A stretch of DNA of 64,000 nucleotides. Source: Roseovarius litorisediminis. Its GTDB lineage: Bacteria; Pseudomonadota; Alphaproteobacteria; Rhodobacterales; Rhodobacteraceae. The stretch spans positions 62,001 to 126,000 of the forward strand of contig NZ_FWFL01000001.1 in NCBI RefSeq assembly GCF_900172295.1, in the 5' to 3' direction. The notes beneath the pieces were generated by a model. It had not been told where the DNA came from, did not search any database, and worked only from the letters and a program-made list of their open reading frames with translations. The position numbers were made by a program, and so were the translations under genes. Positions 17,860 to 25,355 of this stretch are shown piece after piece. Every line of letters begins with the position of its first letter. Position 1 is the first letter of the stretch.

Positions 17860-17940
17860 CGGTGGTTTTTCAAAACGGAGCGCGCTGACGCGCGCGCATG
17901 TTATCTCGTCAGGCGGCCTGCGGCCTTTTCCTCGGGGTGG
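17860..17940. repeat. Intergenic palindromic repeat, copy A
   Basis: The pattern is CGGTGGTTTTT, then GGAG, a GCGCGC...GCGCGC hairpin, CTCGTC, a GGCCTGCGGCC palindrome, then CCTCGGGG. Copy B at 32989-33070 has the same order of elements with compensating changes in the hairpins, which marks a REP-like intergenic element and not chance similarity. Confidence 0.6.
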
Positions 17941-18038
17941 GTGGGGGTGATGTGACGTCTTTGAAAGCCGGCGCAAGGCCCGGGATCTGACAGGACAGCG
18001 CCGCGGCGCAGGGGCAGCCCCCGCACCGCTGGTCCGGG

Positions 18039-19577
18039 TCAAGCAGGCAGGTGGATGTTGAACCTGCGCCGGATCTCGGCATCGACCATCGGATCAAACC
18101 GGGCGGCTGATCTGTTGGACAGAATCTGTTCCTTGCGCGCGATGGCATTGGCAATCAGGTCGGGCTTGCCGTTTTCGTCCCATTCCTTTGGGCTCATACG
18201 GTTACCAAGGGCAGGATAGACATAATCGGATTCCATGCGCGCCAGTGTCTGGTCCGTGCCCAGATAATGGCCCGGCCCACCTATGCAGACCTGACGGATC
18301 TGATCGACGGCCATGGTTTCTTCTGTGACTTCAATCCCGCGGACGCAGCGCATGGCATGGCCGATCAGGTCATCGCCGAGAATGAGCGATTCCAGACAGA
18401 AACCCAGGAGAGAGGCATGCATGCCCGCGGCTTCATACACCATGTTGAGGCCCGAAAGCCCCGCCATGACGTTCGAGCACATCATTTCCCATCCGGCCTG
18501 CATGTCAGGCAGCTTGGCATCGGCTATGCCGCCCACGGCACCGCCTGGCAGGCCGTAGTATTTATGCATCTGCGCACAACCCGAACTGAGAAGCGCCTGT
18601 TCGGCCGAGGCGCCAGTCATCGCACCGGTCCGCAGATCAAGCCCAAACGGCCAGGTGCCGAAAATCGCGGTGTGGCCGGGTTTGACGGCGTTGACATAGA
18701 CCAGACCAGCCATGCATTCGGCGGTGGCCTGCACGATGCCGCCGGCAATGGTCGAAGGAGTCGTGGCCCCCGCCATGCCTGCCGACAAAAGCAGGATGGG
18801 CATGCCGCCTTTGATGCATTCCTCCATCACCTGACAGGATTCTGTGGCGAATTTCATCGGTGGCACGACAAAGCAGTTGGAGTTCGAAACGAAAGGCCGC
18901 TCGCGCCATTTGTCTTCGCCGCCGGCGATCAGGTGCAGCATTTCCAGCGCGCCCTTTACATAAGACGGATCCGTAAATGAGGTGCCTACGTGTTTGGTGG
19001 TGCCCGCAGTGCAGCCGTAAAGCGTGTTCAGGTCCATTTCGTAATTGTCGGTGATATCACGACAGACCATGGGGCGCTGCACGAAATGGATGTTGTCCAG
19101 AACATCCGAGATCCGCGCTGCATCGTGCAGGTCCTGCAGGGTGCAATGACGGTAGTTTTTGCCCTCGATGTCAACCAGATGCACGGCCGCTCCGGCGGTG
19201 CCGTAGTGCACCTTTGCGCCTGCAAGGTTCATGTCGCGTTTCGGGTCACGGCCAAAAAGCGTGATCTCGCGGTTAGCTTTGGCGATTGTGTCCTCGATCA
19301 GCGCGCGGGGGAAACGGATGCGCCCGTCATCGCCCTGAATGGCCCCGGCACCGGTCAGGTAATCAACGCCACTTTGCGGGGCGTCAGCCAGGCCGATCTG
19401 TTCCAGTGCATCCAGCACCGAATTGTGGATATTGGTCATATCCGTATCGGTCAGGGGCCTGTATCGCCCGCCTTCCATGCCGGGACGAATGGGGCGCATG
19501 GCGTCAGATAGGGGGGCGGCACGGCTGGCTTTGCGGGCGGCACGGCCACCGGCGCGTCGGGACGGGGTTGCAGTCAT
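18039..19577 (-). CDS. MttB-superfamily corrinoid methyltransferase, non-pyrrolysine
   Basis: A 512-residue protein of the trimethylamine methyltransferase superfamily, recognisable from GRDPKRDMNLAG, HYGTAGAAVHLVD, VKPGHTAIFGTWPFGLDLRTG and CIGGPGHYLGTDQTLARM. Members move a methyl group from a quaternary amine onto a corrinoid protein. The frame has no internal amber codon, so this is a non-pyrrolysine member, a group including glycine-betaine demethylases, and its substrate cannot be assigned. I start at MTATPSRRAGG (19577); a longer frame is open upstream but overlaps a 31-codon ORF. No corrinoid partner (MttC-like) lies adjacent. Cobalamin synthesis genes are 8 kb away. Confidence 0.8.
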   Translation of the reverse strand: MTATPSRRAGGRAARKASRAAPLSDAMRPIRPGMEGGRYRPLTDTDMTNIHNSVLDALEQIGLADAPQSGVDYLTGAGAIQGDDGRIRFPRALIEDTIAKANREITLFGRDPKRDMNLAGAKVHYGTAGAAVHLVDIEGKNYRHCTLQDLHDAARISDVLDNIHFVQRPMVCRDITDNYEMDLNTLYGCTAGTTKHVGTSFTDPSYVKGALEMLHLIAGGEDKWRERPFVSNSNCFVVPPMKFATESCQVMEECIKGGMPILLLSAGMAGATTPSTIAGGIVQATAECMAGLVYVNAVKPGHTAIFGTWPFGLDLRTGAMTGASAEQALLSSGCAQMHKYYGLPGGAVGGIADAKLPDMQAGWEMMCSNVMAGLSGLNMVYEAAGMHASLLGFCLESLILGDDLIGHAMRCVRGIEVTEETMAVDQIRQVCIGGPGHYLGTDQTLARMESDYVYPALGNRMSPKEWDENGKPDLIANAIARKEQILSNRSAARFDPMVDAEIRRRFNIHLPA

Positions 19578-19617
19578 GTTCTTGGTATCCTGTGGTGTTG
19601 TCAGTTGAGGCGAAAAC

Positions 19618-19713
19618 TTATGCCGCAACTGGCCTTCCACGCGCTGCCCGACCCCGGGCCGCGCCGATGGTACGGGTGATGATTGCGATCTTGGCACATG
19701 GGATCATGGCCAT
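19618..19713 (-). CDS. 31-residue ORF upstream of the MttB homologue
   Basis: An ATG at 19713 with an AGGGAG ribosome binding site four bases upstream opens a 31-codon frame: MAMIPCAKIAIITRTIGAA, then a basic Arg/Gly-rich tail, stopping 40 bp before the mttB start. The N-terminal part is hydrophobic and the C-terminal part carries five Arg. It could be a leader peptide coupling to mttB or a small membrane-associated protein. It is not a fragment of a neighbour that I can recognise. Confidence is limited by its length. Confidence 0.5.
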   Translation of the reverse strand: MAMIPCAKIAIITRTIGAARGRAARGRPVAA

Positions 19714-19817
19714 AGAACTCCCTGCATTTTTCGGGCAGTCGGCATGATTCCCCGGGGCAAGTCTATTCCGTTAACGACGGATGTCGTAAATGAACCTCAG
19801 AGGTCGTTCGATTTGTA

Positions 19818-20999
19818 TCAACGGGACTCGCGGGGTAAGTCACCGGCCAAGGATAGCAGGTGGCCTATGGCGTCTGCCAACCGCTCGTCCGCCACGGTCA
19901 GCGCCACGCGTATGTGGCCCGCGGCGGCCTTGCCGAAACTTTCGCCGGGCATTACCGCCACTTGATGCGTCTCCAGCAGGCGGTTTGCGAAAGCCTCGCC
20001 GCTTAGCCCCGTCGTGCGGATATCCAGCATGATATACATCGCACCATCGGCGGGAATGGCGCGCACGGTGGTCTGCCCCGCCAACAGGCCTAGCACCAGA
20101 TCACGGCGGCGGCGGAAGGGTGCGGCCACCTGTGCCTCGAACGCTTCCCCCTGCGCCAGCGCAAAACACCCGGCCTCCTGAATGAACCCAGGTATGCCAT
20201 AGGTGGTGTGGGTGGCCAGAGTGCCCATATGGTAAATCGCCTCTTCCGGCCCAACGACCCAACCCAGACGGCTGCCGGTCATGGCATGGCTTTTTGACAG
20301 TGATCCGATCACAAGCGTCTGCGCTGCCATTTCCGGCAGGGCGCGCGGGGTCAGGTGGTCGCCTGACCAGACCTGGGTGTCATAAACCTCGTCCGAGATC
20401 AGCCAGAGGCCGTGCGCCTGACAGACCCGCGCGATACCTTGCAGCGTCTCACCTGAATAGACCACGCCCGTGGGGTTGTTGGGCGAATTGATCAGCAGGC
20501 TTGAGGCCCCATTTGCCATTGCGGCAATATCCGCCGGATCGGGCTGAAACAGCCTGTCTGCCCTGGCCTCGACGGCTATGGGCACAGCGCCCGCACCGCG
20601 GATGGTTCCGGTGTAGGTGGCATAATAAGGGTCAATCAACAGCGCTGTGTCGCCTTGGTCGCAGGCGGCATTATGGGTCGCGAACAGTGCTGATTGCCCA
20701 CCGGGGGTAACCAGCACATTGTCGGGCGTGGTTTTAACACCGGTGCGTTCGCTGACCCGCCTGGCCACCGCGTCGCGCAGGTTCTTGTTGCCATTGAACA
20801 TGGAATAACCGGTATGTCCCGCCAGCGCGGCCTGATACATGGCGTCCAGTATGCTGCGGTCGGTGCCAATATCATGTTCGCCAATTGTCAGTTGCGTCAC
20901 ATCCATGCCATCCGCCACCATCTGCTTGGCACGATAATACACATCCCACCCGTCAGACCCTCCGCCGGTCAGCCCGGTAATCCGCTTTGACAATTGCAT
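19818..20999 (-). CDS. Class I/II PLP-dependent aminotransferase
   Basis: A 393-residue fold-type I aminotransferase. PLP-binding landmarks are SPNNPTGVV (172-180), DEVYDTQVW with Asp203 and Tyr206, and the Schiff-base lysine Lys236 in SLSKSHAMTGSRLGW. A C-terminal Arg in the GHIRVAL segment probably binds the substrate carboxylate. The substrate cannot be decided from sequence; aspartate/arginine-pyruvate-type enzymes are the nearest by motif. It lies upstream of the 31-codon ORF and mttB on the same strand, with about 100 bp between, so they could be co-transcribed. Confidence 0.85.
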   Translation of the reverse strand: MQLSKRITGLTGGGSDGWDVYYRAKQMVADGMDVTQLTIGEHDIGTDRSILDAMYQAALAGHTGYSMFNGNKNLRDAVARRVSERTGVKTTPDNVLVTPGGQSALFATHNAACDQGDTALLIDPYYATYTGTIRGAGAVPIAVEARADRLFQPDPADIAAMANGASSLLINSPNNPTGVVYSGETLQGIARVCQAHGLWLISDEVYDTQVWSGDHLTPRALPEMAAQTLVIGSLSKSHAMTGSRLGWVVGPEEAIYHMGTLATHTTYGIPGFIQEAGCFALAQGEAFEAQVAAPFRRRRDLVLGLLAGQTTVRAIPADGAMYIMLDIRTTGLSGEAFANRLLETHQVAVMPGESFGKAAAGHIRVALTVADERLADAIGHLLSLAGDLPRESR

Positions 21000-21052
21000 G
21001 GCTTACCTCCGTCGTGCTGTCGCCCGGACCCATCCACCCAATCGCCCGGTTG

Positions 21053-21523
21053 TCAATCGATTTCAACCGGATCCCCCAACAGATACCTGGGCCCCTGACC
21101 CCGGCGCGCCGCCTTGTCGCGTTTATTGTAAAGCGCGCAGGTTTTCAGCGACAGGCAGCCGCATCCGATGCATCCGTCCAGCCGCGACCGCAGTGCTTGC
21201 ATCTGCGCGATTCTTGCATCCAGAACGGCACCGAATTTGCGCGAGATGCGCGCCCAGTCGCCTTTGTTTGGCGTGCGGTGCTCGGGCAGGGTGGCCAAAG
21301 CCTCGCGGATCTCGGCAATGGAAAACCCCAACCCCTGCGAGATCATGACAAAACTCAGCCGCCGGATGTCCGACCTTGCATAACGCCGGTGCCCGCTTTC
21401 GTTGCGCTCAGGCAGAACCAGCCTTTCATCTTCATAATACCGGATCGCCGAGGGCGACAGGCCTGTGCGCTCGCTCACATAGCCGATTGTCAAACCGCGG
21501 TTTTCTAACCGTTTGTTTGGCAT
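21053..21523 (-). CDS. soxR: Redox-sensitive MerR-family activator SoxR
   Basis: A 156-residue MerR-family protein: winged helix-turn-helix (residues 11-55, GLTIGYVSERTGLSPSAIRYYE), dimerisation helix, then the SoxR-specific [2Fe-2S] cluster motif C-X2-C-X-C-X5-C formed by Cys118, Cys121, Cys123 and Cys129. SoxR senses redox-active compounds by cluster oxidation. It is divergent from a VOC-family gene, and the space between holds a good soxR box, so the VOC gene is the likely direct target. No soxS is present, in line with non-enteric SoxR systems that regulate effectors directly. Confidence 0.93.
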   Translation of the reverse strand: MPNKRLENRGLTIGYVSERTGLSPSAIRYYEDERLVLPERNESGHRRYARSDIRRLSFVMISQGLGFSIAEIREALATLPEHRTPNKGDWARISRKFGAVLDARIAQMQALRSRLDGCIGCGCLSLKTCALYNKRDKAARRGQGPRYLLGDPVEID

Positions 21524-21542
21524 GGGAATTTTTCCTATTGAA

Positions 21543-21558
21543 TTAAAGTTAACTTGAA
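21543..21558. promoter_or_regulatory. soxR box between soxR and the VOC gene
   Basis: The sequence TTAAAGTTAACTTGAA contains the perfect palindrome AAGTTAACTT (21546-21555), matching the CTCAAGTTAACTTGAG core of known SoxR sites. It lies 20 bp from the soxR start and about 47 bp from the VOC start. A possible -35 (TTGAAT at 21538) and -10 (TACGTT at 21563) for the plus strand have the 19-bp spacing typical of MerR-type promoters. Confidence 0.75.
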
Positions 21559-21604
21559 GAATTACGTTGGAAGCCGAAAAGAATCAACGTGAAGGGAAAT
21601 CATT

Positions 21605-21979
21605 ATGAAACTGGAACATGTGAACATCACCGTGCCCGAACCCAAGACAAGCGCGGCAATTCTGTGCGATATTTTCGGCTGGCATGTCCGCTGGGAAGGT
21701 GCGGCCAAAGACAACGGCTTTACCGTGCATGTGGGCGATGACGACAGCTATCTCGCACTGTATGCGCCGCAAAAGGACCTTGAACCGCTGGGGGACACCT
21801 ATAGCCGGATTGGCGGCATCAACCATGTCGGCGTGGTTGTCGATGACATCGACGCCACCGAAGCGCGGGTCAAAGCCGCCGGATACACGCCCCATAACCA
21901 TGGCGACTATGAACCGGGACTGCGATTTTATTTCGACGGCCCCGACGGGATTGAATTTGAAGTCGTCAGTTATTCCTGA
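21605..21979 (+). CDS. VOC/glyoxalase-family protein under SoxR control
   Basis: A 124-residue protein with paired beta-alpha-beta-beta-beta units of the vicinal oxygen chelate fold: KLEHVNITVPEPKTSAAIL at the start and INHVGVVVDDIDATEARV from about residue 76, ending in FYFDGPDGIEFEVVSY. Metal ligand candidates are His5, His78 and a C-terminal Glu. The family includes dioxygenases, glyoxalases and resistance proteins. The soxR box in its upstream region suggests detoxification of a redox-cycling or quinone-like compound; that is inference. AAGGGAAAT upstream of ATG 21605 is a reasonable ribosome binding site. Confidence 0.8.
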   Translation: MKLEHVNITVPEPKTSAAILCDIFGWHVRWEGAAKDNGFTVHVGDDDSYLALYAPQKDLEPLGDTYSRIGGINHVGVVVDDIDATEARVKAAGYTPHNHGDYEPGLRFYFDGPDGIEFEVVSYS

Positions 21980-21982
21980 AGC

Positions 21983-22011
21983 TTGACGCCCCGGGGGCGG
22001 CTGCCTATGGT
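21983..22011 (+). promoter_or_regulatory. Promoter of the cysS leader
   Basis: A -35 TTGACG (21983-21988) and a -10 TATGGT (22006-22011) are separated by exactly 17 bp. The expected transcription start (about 22018) is only a few bases before the leader ATG at 22020, so the leader would be translated from a leaderless or nearly leaderless mRNA. Confidence 0.7.
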
Positions 22012-22019
22012 CGCCCCCC

Positions 22020-22073
22020 ATGAGACCGAACACCAGAACACCGATTTGCACTATTTGCTGCATTACCTGCTGA
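22020..22073 (+). CDS. Cysteine-rich leader peptide of cysS
   Basis: A 17-codon ORF, MRPNTRTPICTICCITC, with four Cys codons in its last eight positions, ends at a TGA 87 bp before cysS. It follows a near-consensus promoter almost directly. The stop codon lies inside a small hairpin (CTGAG-ATAA-CTCAG, 22070-22083) that adjoins a second stem. A run of codons for the amino acid charged by the downstream tRNA synthetase is the hallmark of ribosome-mediated attenuation: low Cys-tRNA would stall the ribosome and change folding. The mechanism is inferred from layout. Confidence 0.75.
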   Translation: MRPNTRTPICTICCITC

Positions 22074-22134
22074 GATAACTCAGGCGGGCTGTTCTTTCTC
22101 ATTCTAATTCTGGATCGAAGTTGGTAAGCCCGCC
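22070..22134 (+). promoter_or_regulatory. Alternative hairpins in the cysS leader
   Basis: Hairpin 1, CTGAG-ATAA-CTCAG (22070-22083), covers the leader stop codon. Hairpin 2 pairs GGCGGGCT (22083-22090) with AGCCCGCC (22127-22134). They abut and share base 22083, so a stalled or terminating ribosome could favour one over the other. Neither has a clear T tract; control might act through Rho or mRNA stability and not an intrinsic terminator. Confidence 0.5.
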
Positions 22135-22159
22135 GCCAAGGCATGCGCGCGAGGACGAT

Positions 22160-23563
22160 ATGACTTTGATCAGGCTTTATAACACCAGAACCCGCAAGAA
22201 AGAGGATTTCAAACCCCTCGATCCCGATAACGTGCGCATGTATGTCTGTGGCCCCACGGTTTACGACCGCGCCCATCTGGGCAATGCGCGCCCGGTGGTG
22301 GTGTTTGACGTGCTCTATCGGTTGTTGCGCCATGTCTATGGGCCCGATCACGTGACCTATGCGCGCAATTTCACCGACGTCGATGACAAGATCAACGCGC
22401 GCGCCGCTGAGTCTGGTCGCTCAATCGGAGATATCACCGCCGAGACAACCCAATGGTTTCTGGATGACATGGGCGCACTTGGCGCGCTAGAGCCCGACGA
22501 GATGCCCCGTGCCACACAGTATATCCCACAGATGGTGGCGATGATCGAAGACCTGATCGCCAAGGGCCACGCCTATGCCAAAGAAGGCCATGTCCTGTTT
22601 CGTGTGCGGTCTTACAAGGACTACGGCAAGCTTTCAGGCCGGTCGGTCGATGACATGATCGCGGGCGCCCGGGTTGAAGTCGCGCCGTTCAAAGAAGACC
22701 CGATGGATTTTGTCCTGTGGAAACCCTCAACCGAGGATCAACCGGGCTGGGACAGCCCATGGGGCAGGGGCCGCCCCGGCTGGCACATCGAATGCTCGGC
22801 GATGGCCTATGAATTGCTGGGCGAGTCGTTTGACATCCACGGCGGCGGCAACGACCTGATGTTCCCGCACCACGAGAACGAGATCGCACAAAGCTGCTGT
22901 GCCCATCCCGAGGGTGGGTTTGCGCAGGTCTGGATGCATAACGAGATGCTTCAGGTCGAGGGCAAGAAGATGTCCAAATCGCTTGGCAACTTCTTCACGG
23001 TGCATGATCTGTTGGAGCAAGGCGTGCAGGGTGAGGTGATCCGGTTTGTGTTTTTGAGCACGCATTATCGCAAGCCGATGGATTGGACGGCGGAGAAGGC
23101 GGAACAAGCGCGACAAACGTTGATTGAGTTCCAAAAGATTGCGCGGGGTCACACACCGTCAAGCCCGCCGGATTGGTTTGTCTCGCTTCTTGCTGATGAC
23201 CTCAATACTTCTCTGGCGCTTTCGGCATTAAGAGATGTTGCAGAGGCTGGAGATCCGGCTCAGTTTGTCGCGGCAGCTAATCTTCTCGGACTTCTTTTGC
23301 CTGAAACGGGATATTGGTGGAAGGAAGAACTTTTGGACACTGTTTTTGTTGCAGGTTCACAAAGTCAATGGAACCATGTTCCTTTGGTTCGCTCTGCTGC
23401 TAAAAAGTGGCAAGAACTGCGTGCAAACAAGCAATACGAGGAAGCGGACCGCCTGCGGAACCAATTGGAGGAAGCCGGCGTTGAAGTGCGAGCGGTAGCT
23501 GCCGGTGTGAGCGCATACATGGGGATAAGTTTAGACCCCGCCAAACTGGAGGCCCTCAAATGA
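22160..23563 (+). CDS. cysS: Cysteinyl-tRNA synthetase
   Basis: A 467-residue class I synthetase that charges tRNA-Cys. The zinc-ligand Cys30 ([10 protein letters not shown]), the HIGH-like AHLGN (38-42), the WHIECSAM segment and the KMSKS signature (KKMSKSLGN, about 268-276) are all present, followed by a DALR-type C-terminal domain. GAGGA four bases before ATG 22160 sets the start; a longer frame back to 22121 would overlap the leader hairpin. From about 23,170 onward base composition falls from over 60 percent GC to roughly 45-50 percent with different codon choice, while the frame stays intact. Confidence 0.95.
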   Translation: MTLIRLYNTRTRKKEDFKPLDPDNVRMYVCGPTVYDRAHLGNARPVVVFDVLYRLLRHVYGPDHVTYARNFTDVDDKINARAAESGRSIGDITAETTQWFLDDMGALGALEPDEMPRATQYIPQMVAMIEDLIAKGHAYAKEGHVLFRVRSYKDYGKLSGRSVDDMIAGARVEVAPFKEDPMDFVLWKPSTEDQPGWDSPWGRGRPGWHIECSAMAYELLGESFDIHGGGNDLMFPHHENEIAQSCCAHPEGGFAQVWMHNEMLQVEGKKMSKSLGNFFTVHDLLEQGVQGEVIRFVFLSTHYRKPMDWTAEKAEQARQTLIEFQKIARGHTPSSPPDWFVSLLADDLNTSLALSALRDVAEAGDPAQFVAAANLLGLLLPETGYWWKEELLDTVFVAGSQSQWNHVPLVRSAAKKWQELRANKQYEEADRLRNQLEEAGVEVRAVAAGVSAYMGISLDPAKLEALK

Positions 23564-23579
23564 GACGCTACGCCGAGGA

Positions 23580-23704
23580 GGGCAGCGCCCGCGCCGCGCG
23601 GGGCCGGTGTGAGGGGCACCCGAGTGCCATGAAACGCAACGATCGTACTTGCCGCGCCGTTGCAAAAGCGCCCGCCCCGTGGGGGGGCGGTGCGGGCGCT
23701 GCCC
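23580..23704. repeat. Long inverted repeat between cysS and cimA
   Basis: GGGCAGCGCCCGC (23580-23592) recurs as its exact reverse complement GCGGGCGCTGCCC (23692-23704). The inner part also contains a self-pairing GCGCCCGCC/GGGCGG block near 23668-23690. The result is a very GC-rich cruciform-capable region directly before cimA, possibly a transcription barrier. Confidence 0.5.
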
Positions 23705-23741
23705 GGGCAAGCCGGGCGAACACACAACAGGCGGGGTTACT

Positions 23742-25355
23742 ATGACACGCGAGCGCCTCTACCTTTACGACACCACCCTGCGCGACGGGCAGCAGACGCA
23801 GGGCGTGCAGTTCTCAACCCCGGAAAAGGTCCAGATCGCCAAGACCCTCGATAAACTTGGGCTTGATTACATCGAAGGTGGCTGGCCCGGGGCCAACCCG
23901 ACCGACAGCGCGTTTTTCGATGACGCGCCGAAAACCCGCGCCACGATGACTGCCTTTGGCATGACCAAACGCGCCGGGCGCTCGGCCGAAAACGATGATG
24001 TTCTGGCTGCCGTGATGAATGCCAATACGCCCGCAGTCTGTCTGGTGGGCAAAACCCACGATTTTCATGTCGATACCGCGCTGGGCATCACGCTGGATGA
24101 GAACACTGAAAACATCTCGCGATCGATCGAGTACCTGGCGAAACAGGGGCGCGAGGCGCTGTTTGATGCCGAACATTTCTTTGACGGCTACAAATCCAAT
24201 CCCGGATATGCGCTAGAGGCTGTGAAAGCCGCCTATGACGCCGGTGCCCGCTGGATCGTGTTGTGCGATACCAACGGCGGCACCCTGCCGGTTGAAATCG
24301 GCCAGATCACCGCTGCCGTCATTGCCGCAGGAATCCCCGGCGATCACCTTGGCATCCACACTCATAACGACACCGAAAACGCGGTTGCAGGATCGCTCGC
24401 GGCCATTGATGCCGGTGCGCGGCAGGTGCAAGGCACGCTGAATGGTCTGGGCGAGCGGTGCGGGAATGCGAACCTCACAACGCTGATCCCGACGCTGTTG
24501 CTGAAAGACCCTTATGCCAGCAGCTACCTGACCGGCATCACACTTGAGGCTTTGAAAACCCTCACTCAGGCCAGCCGGCAGTTGGACGATATCCTGAACC
24601 GTGTGCCGATGCGGCAGGCGGCCTATGTCGGGGCTTCGGCCTTTGCCCACAAGGCCGGGCTGCATGCCAGCGCGATCCTCAAAGACCCGACAACCTATGA
24701 ACATATCGACCCCGAACTGGTCGGCAATGCCCGCATCATCCCGATGTCCAATCAGGCGGGCCAGTCGAACCTGCGCCGCCGTCTGGCCGAGGCGGGGCTG
24801 GAGGTCGACAAAAGCGATCCTGCCTTGCCGCGCATTCTGGACGAGATCAAAGCGCGTGAGGATCGCGGGTATACCTACGACAGCGCGCAGGCCAGTTTCG
24901 AGCTGCTGGCGCGCAAGGAACTGGGGCAGTTGCCAAAGTTCTTTGAGGTAAAGCGCTACAAGGTCACGGTTGAGCGGCGCAAGAACAAATACGACCAGAT
25001 GGTTTCACTTTCCGAGGCGGTTGTGGTGGTCAAGGTGGACGGCGAGAAAAAGCTGTCCGTGTCCGAATCCATGGACGAAAGCGGTTCGGATCGCGGCCCG
25101 GTCAATGCGCTGTCCAAGGCGCTGGCCAAAGATCTGGGGCGCTATCAGGACGTGATCGAAGACATGCGTCTGGTCGATTTCAAGGTGCGTATCACCCAGG
25201 GCGGCACCGAGGCGGTGACCCGTGTCATCATCGACAGCGAAGACGGGCAGGGGCGGCGTTGGTCGACTGTGGGCGTCAGCCCCAACATAGTCGATGCCTC
25301 GTTCGAGGCGTTGCTGGATGCGATAAACTGGAAATTGCTGCGTGCTGAGCGATGA
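23742..25355 (+). CDS. cimA: Citramalate synthase (or 2-isopropylmalate-synthase-like)
   Basis: A 537-residue DRE-TIM metallolyase of the CimA branch. It opens with YLYDTTLRDGQQTQGV (metal-binding Asp) and has the catalytic and metal sequences GIHTHNDTENAVA and GTLNGLGERCGNANL, followed by a C-terminal LeuA-dimer-like regulatory domain (about 400-537). CimA condenses pyruvate with acetyl-CoA to citramalate, an alternative entry to isoleucine. The annotation rests on family features (length and QQTQGV motif) and would need phylogeny to exclude a leuA paralogue. The stop lies 14 bp inside the next gene, suggesting translational coupling. Confidence 0.85.
   Translation: MTRERLYLYDTTLRDGQQTQGVQFSTPEKVQIAKTLDKLGLDYIEGGWPGANPTDSAFFDDAPKTRATMTAFGMTKRAGRSAENDDVLAAVMNANTPAVCLVGKTHDFHVDTALGITLDENTENISRSIEYLAKQGREALFDAEHFFDGYKSNPGYALEAVKAAYDAGARWIVLCDTNGGTLPVEIGQITAAVIAAGIPGDHLGIHTHNDTENAVAGSLAAIDAGARQVQGTLNGLGERCGNANLTTLIPTLLLKDPYASSYLTGITLEALKTLTQASRQLDDILNRVPMRQAAYVGASAFAHKAGLHASAILKDPTTYEHIDPELVGNARIIPMSNQAGQSNLRRRLAEAGLEVDKSDPALPRILDEIKAREDRGYTYDSAQASFELLARKELGQLPKFFEVKRYKVTVERRKNKYDQMVSLSEAVVVVKVDGEKKLSVSESMDESGSDRGPVNALSKALAKDLGRYQDVIEDMRLVDFKVRITQGGTEAVTRVIIDSEDGQGRRWSTVGVSPNIVDASFEALLDAINWKLLRAER

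Noticed and set aside
18039-19577. Possible pyrrolysine-containing MttB
   Set aside because: The reading frame has no internal TAG; it is continuous to a TGA stop.
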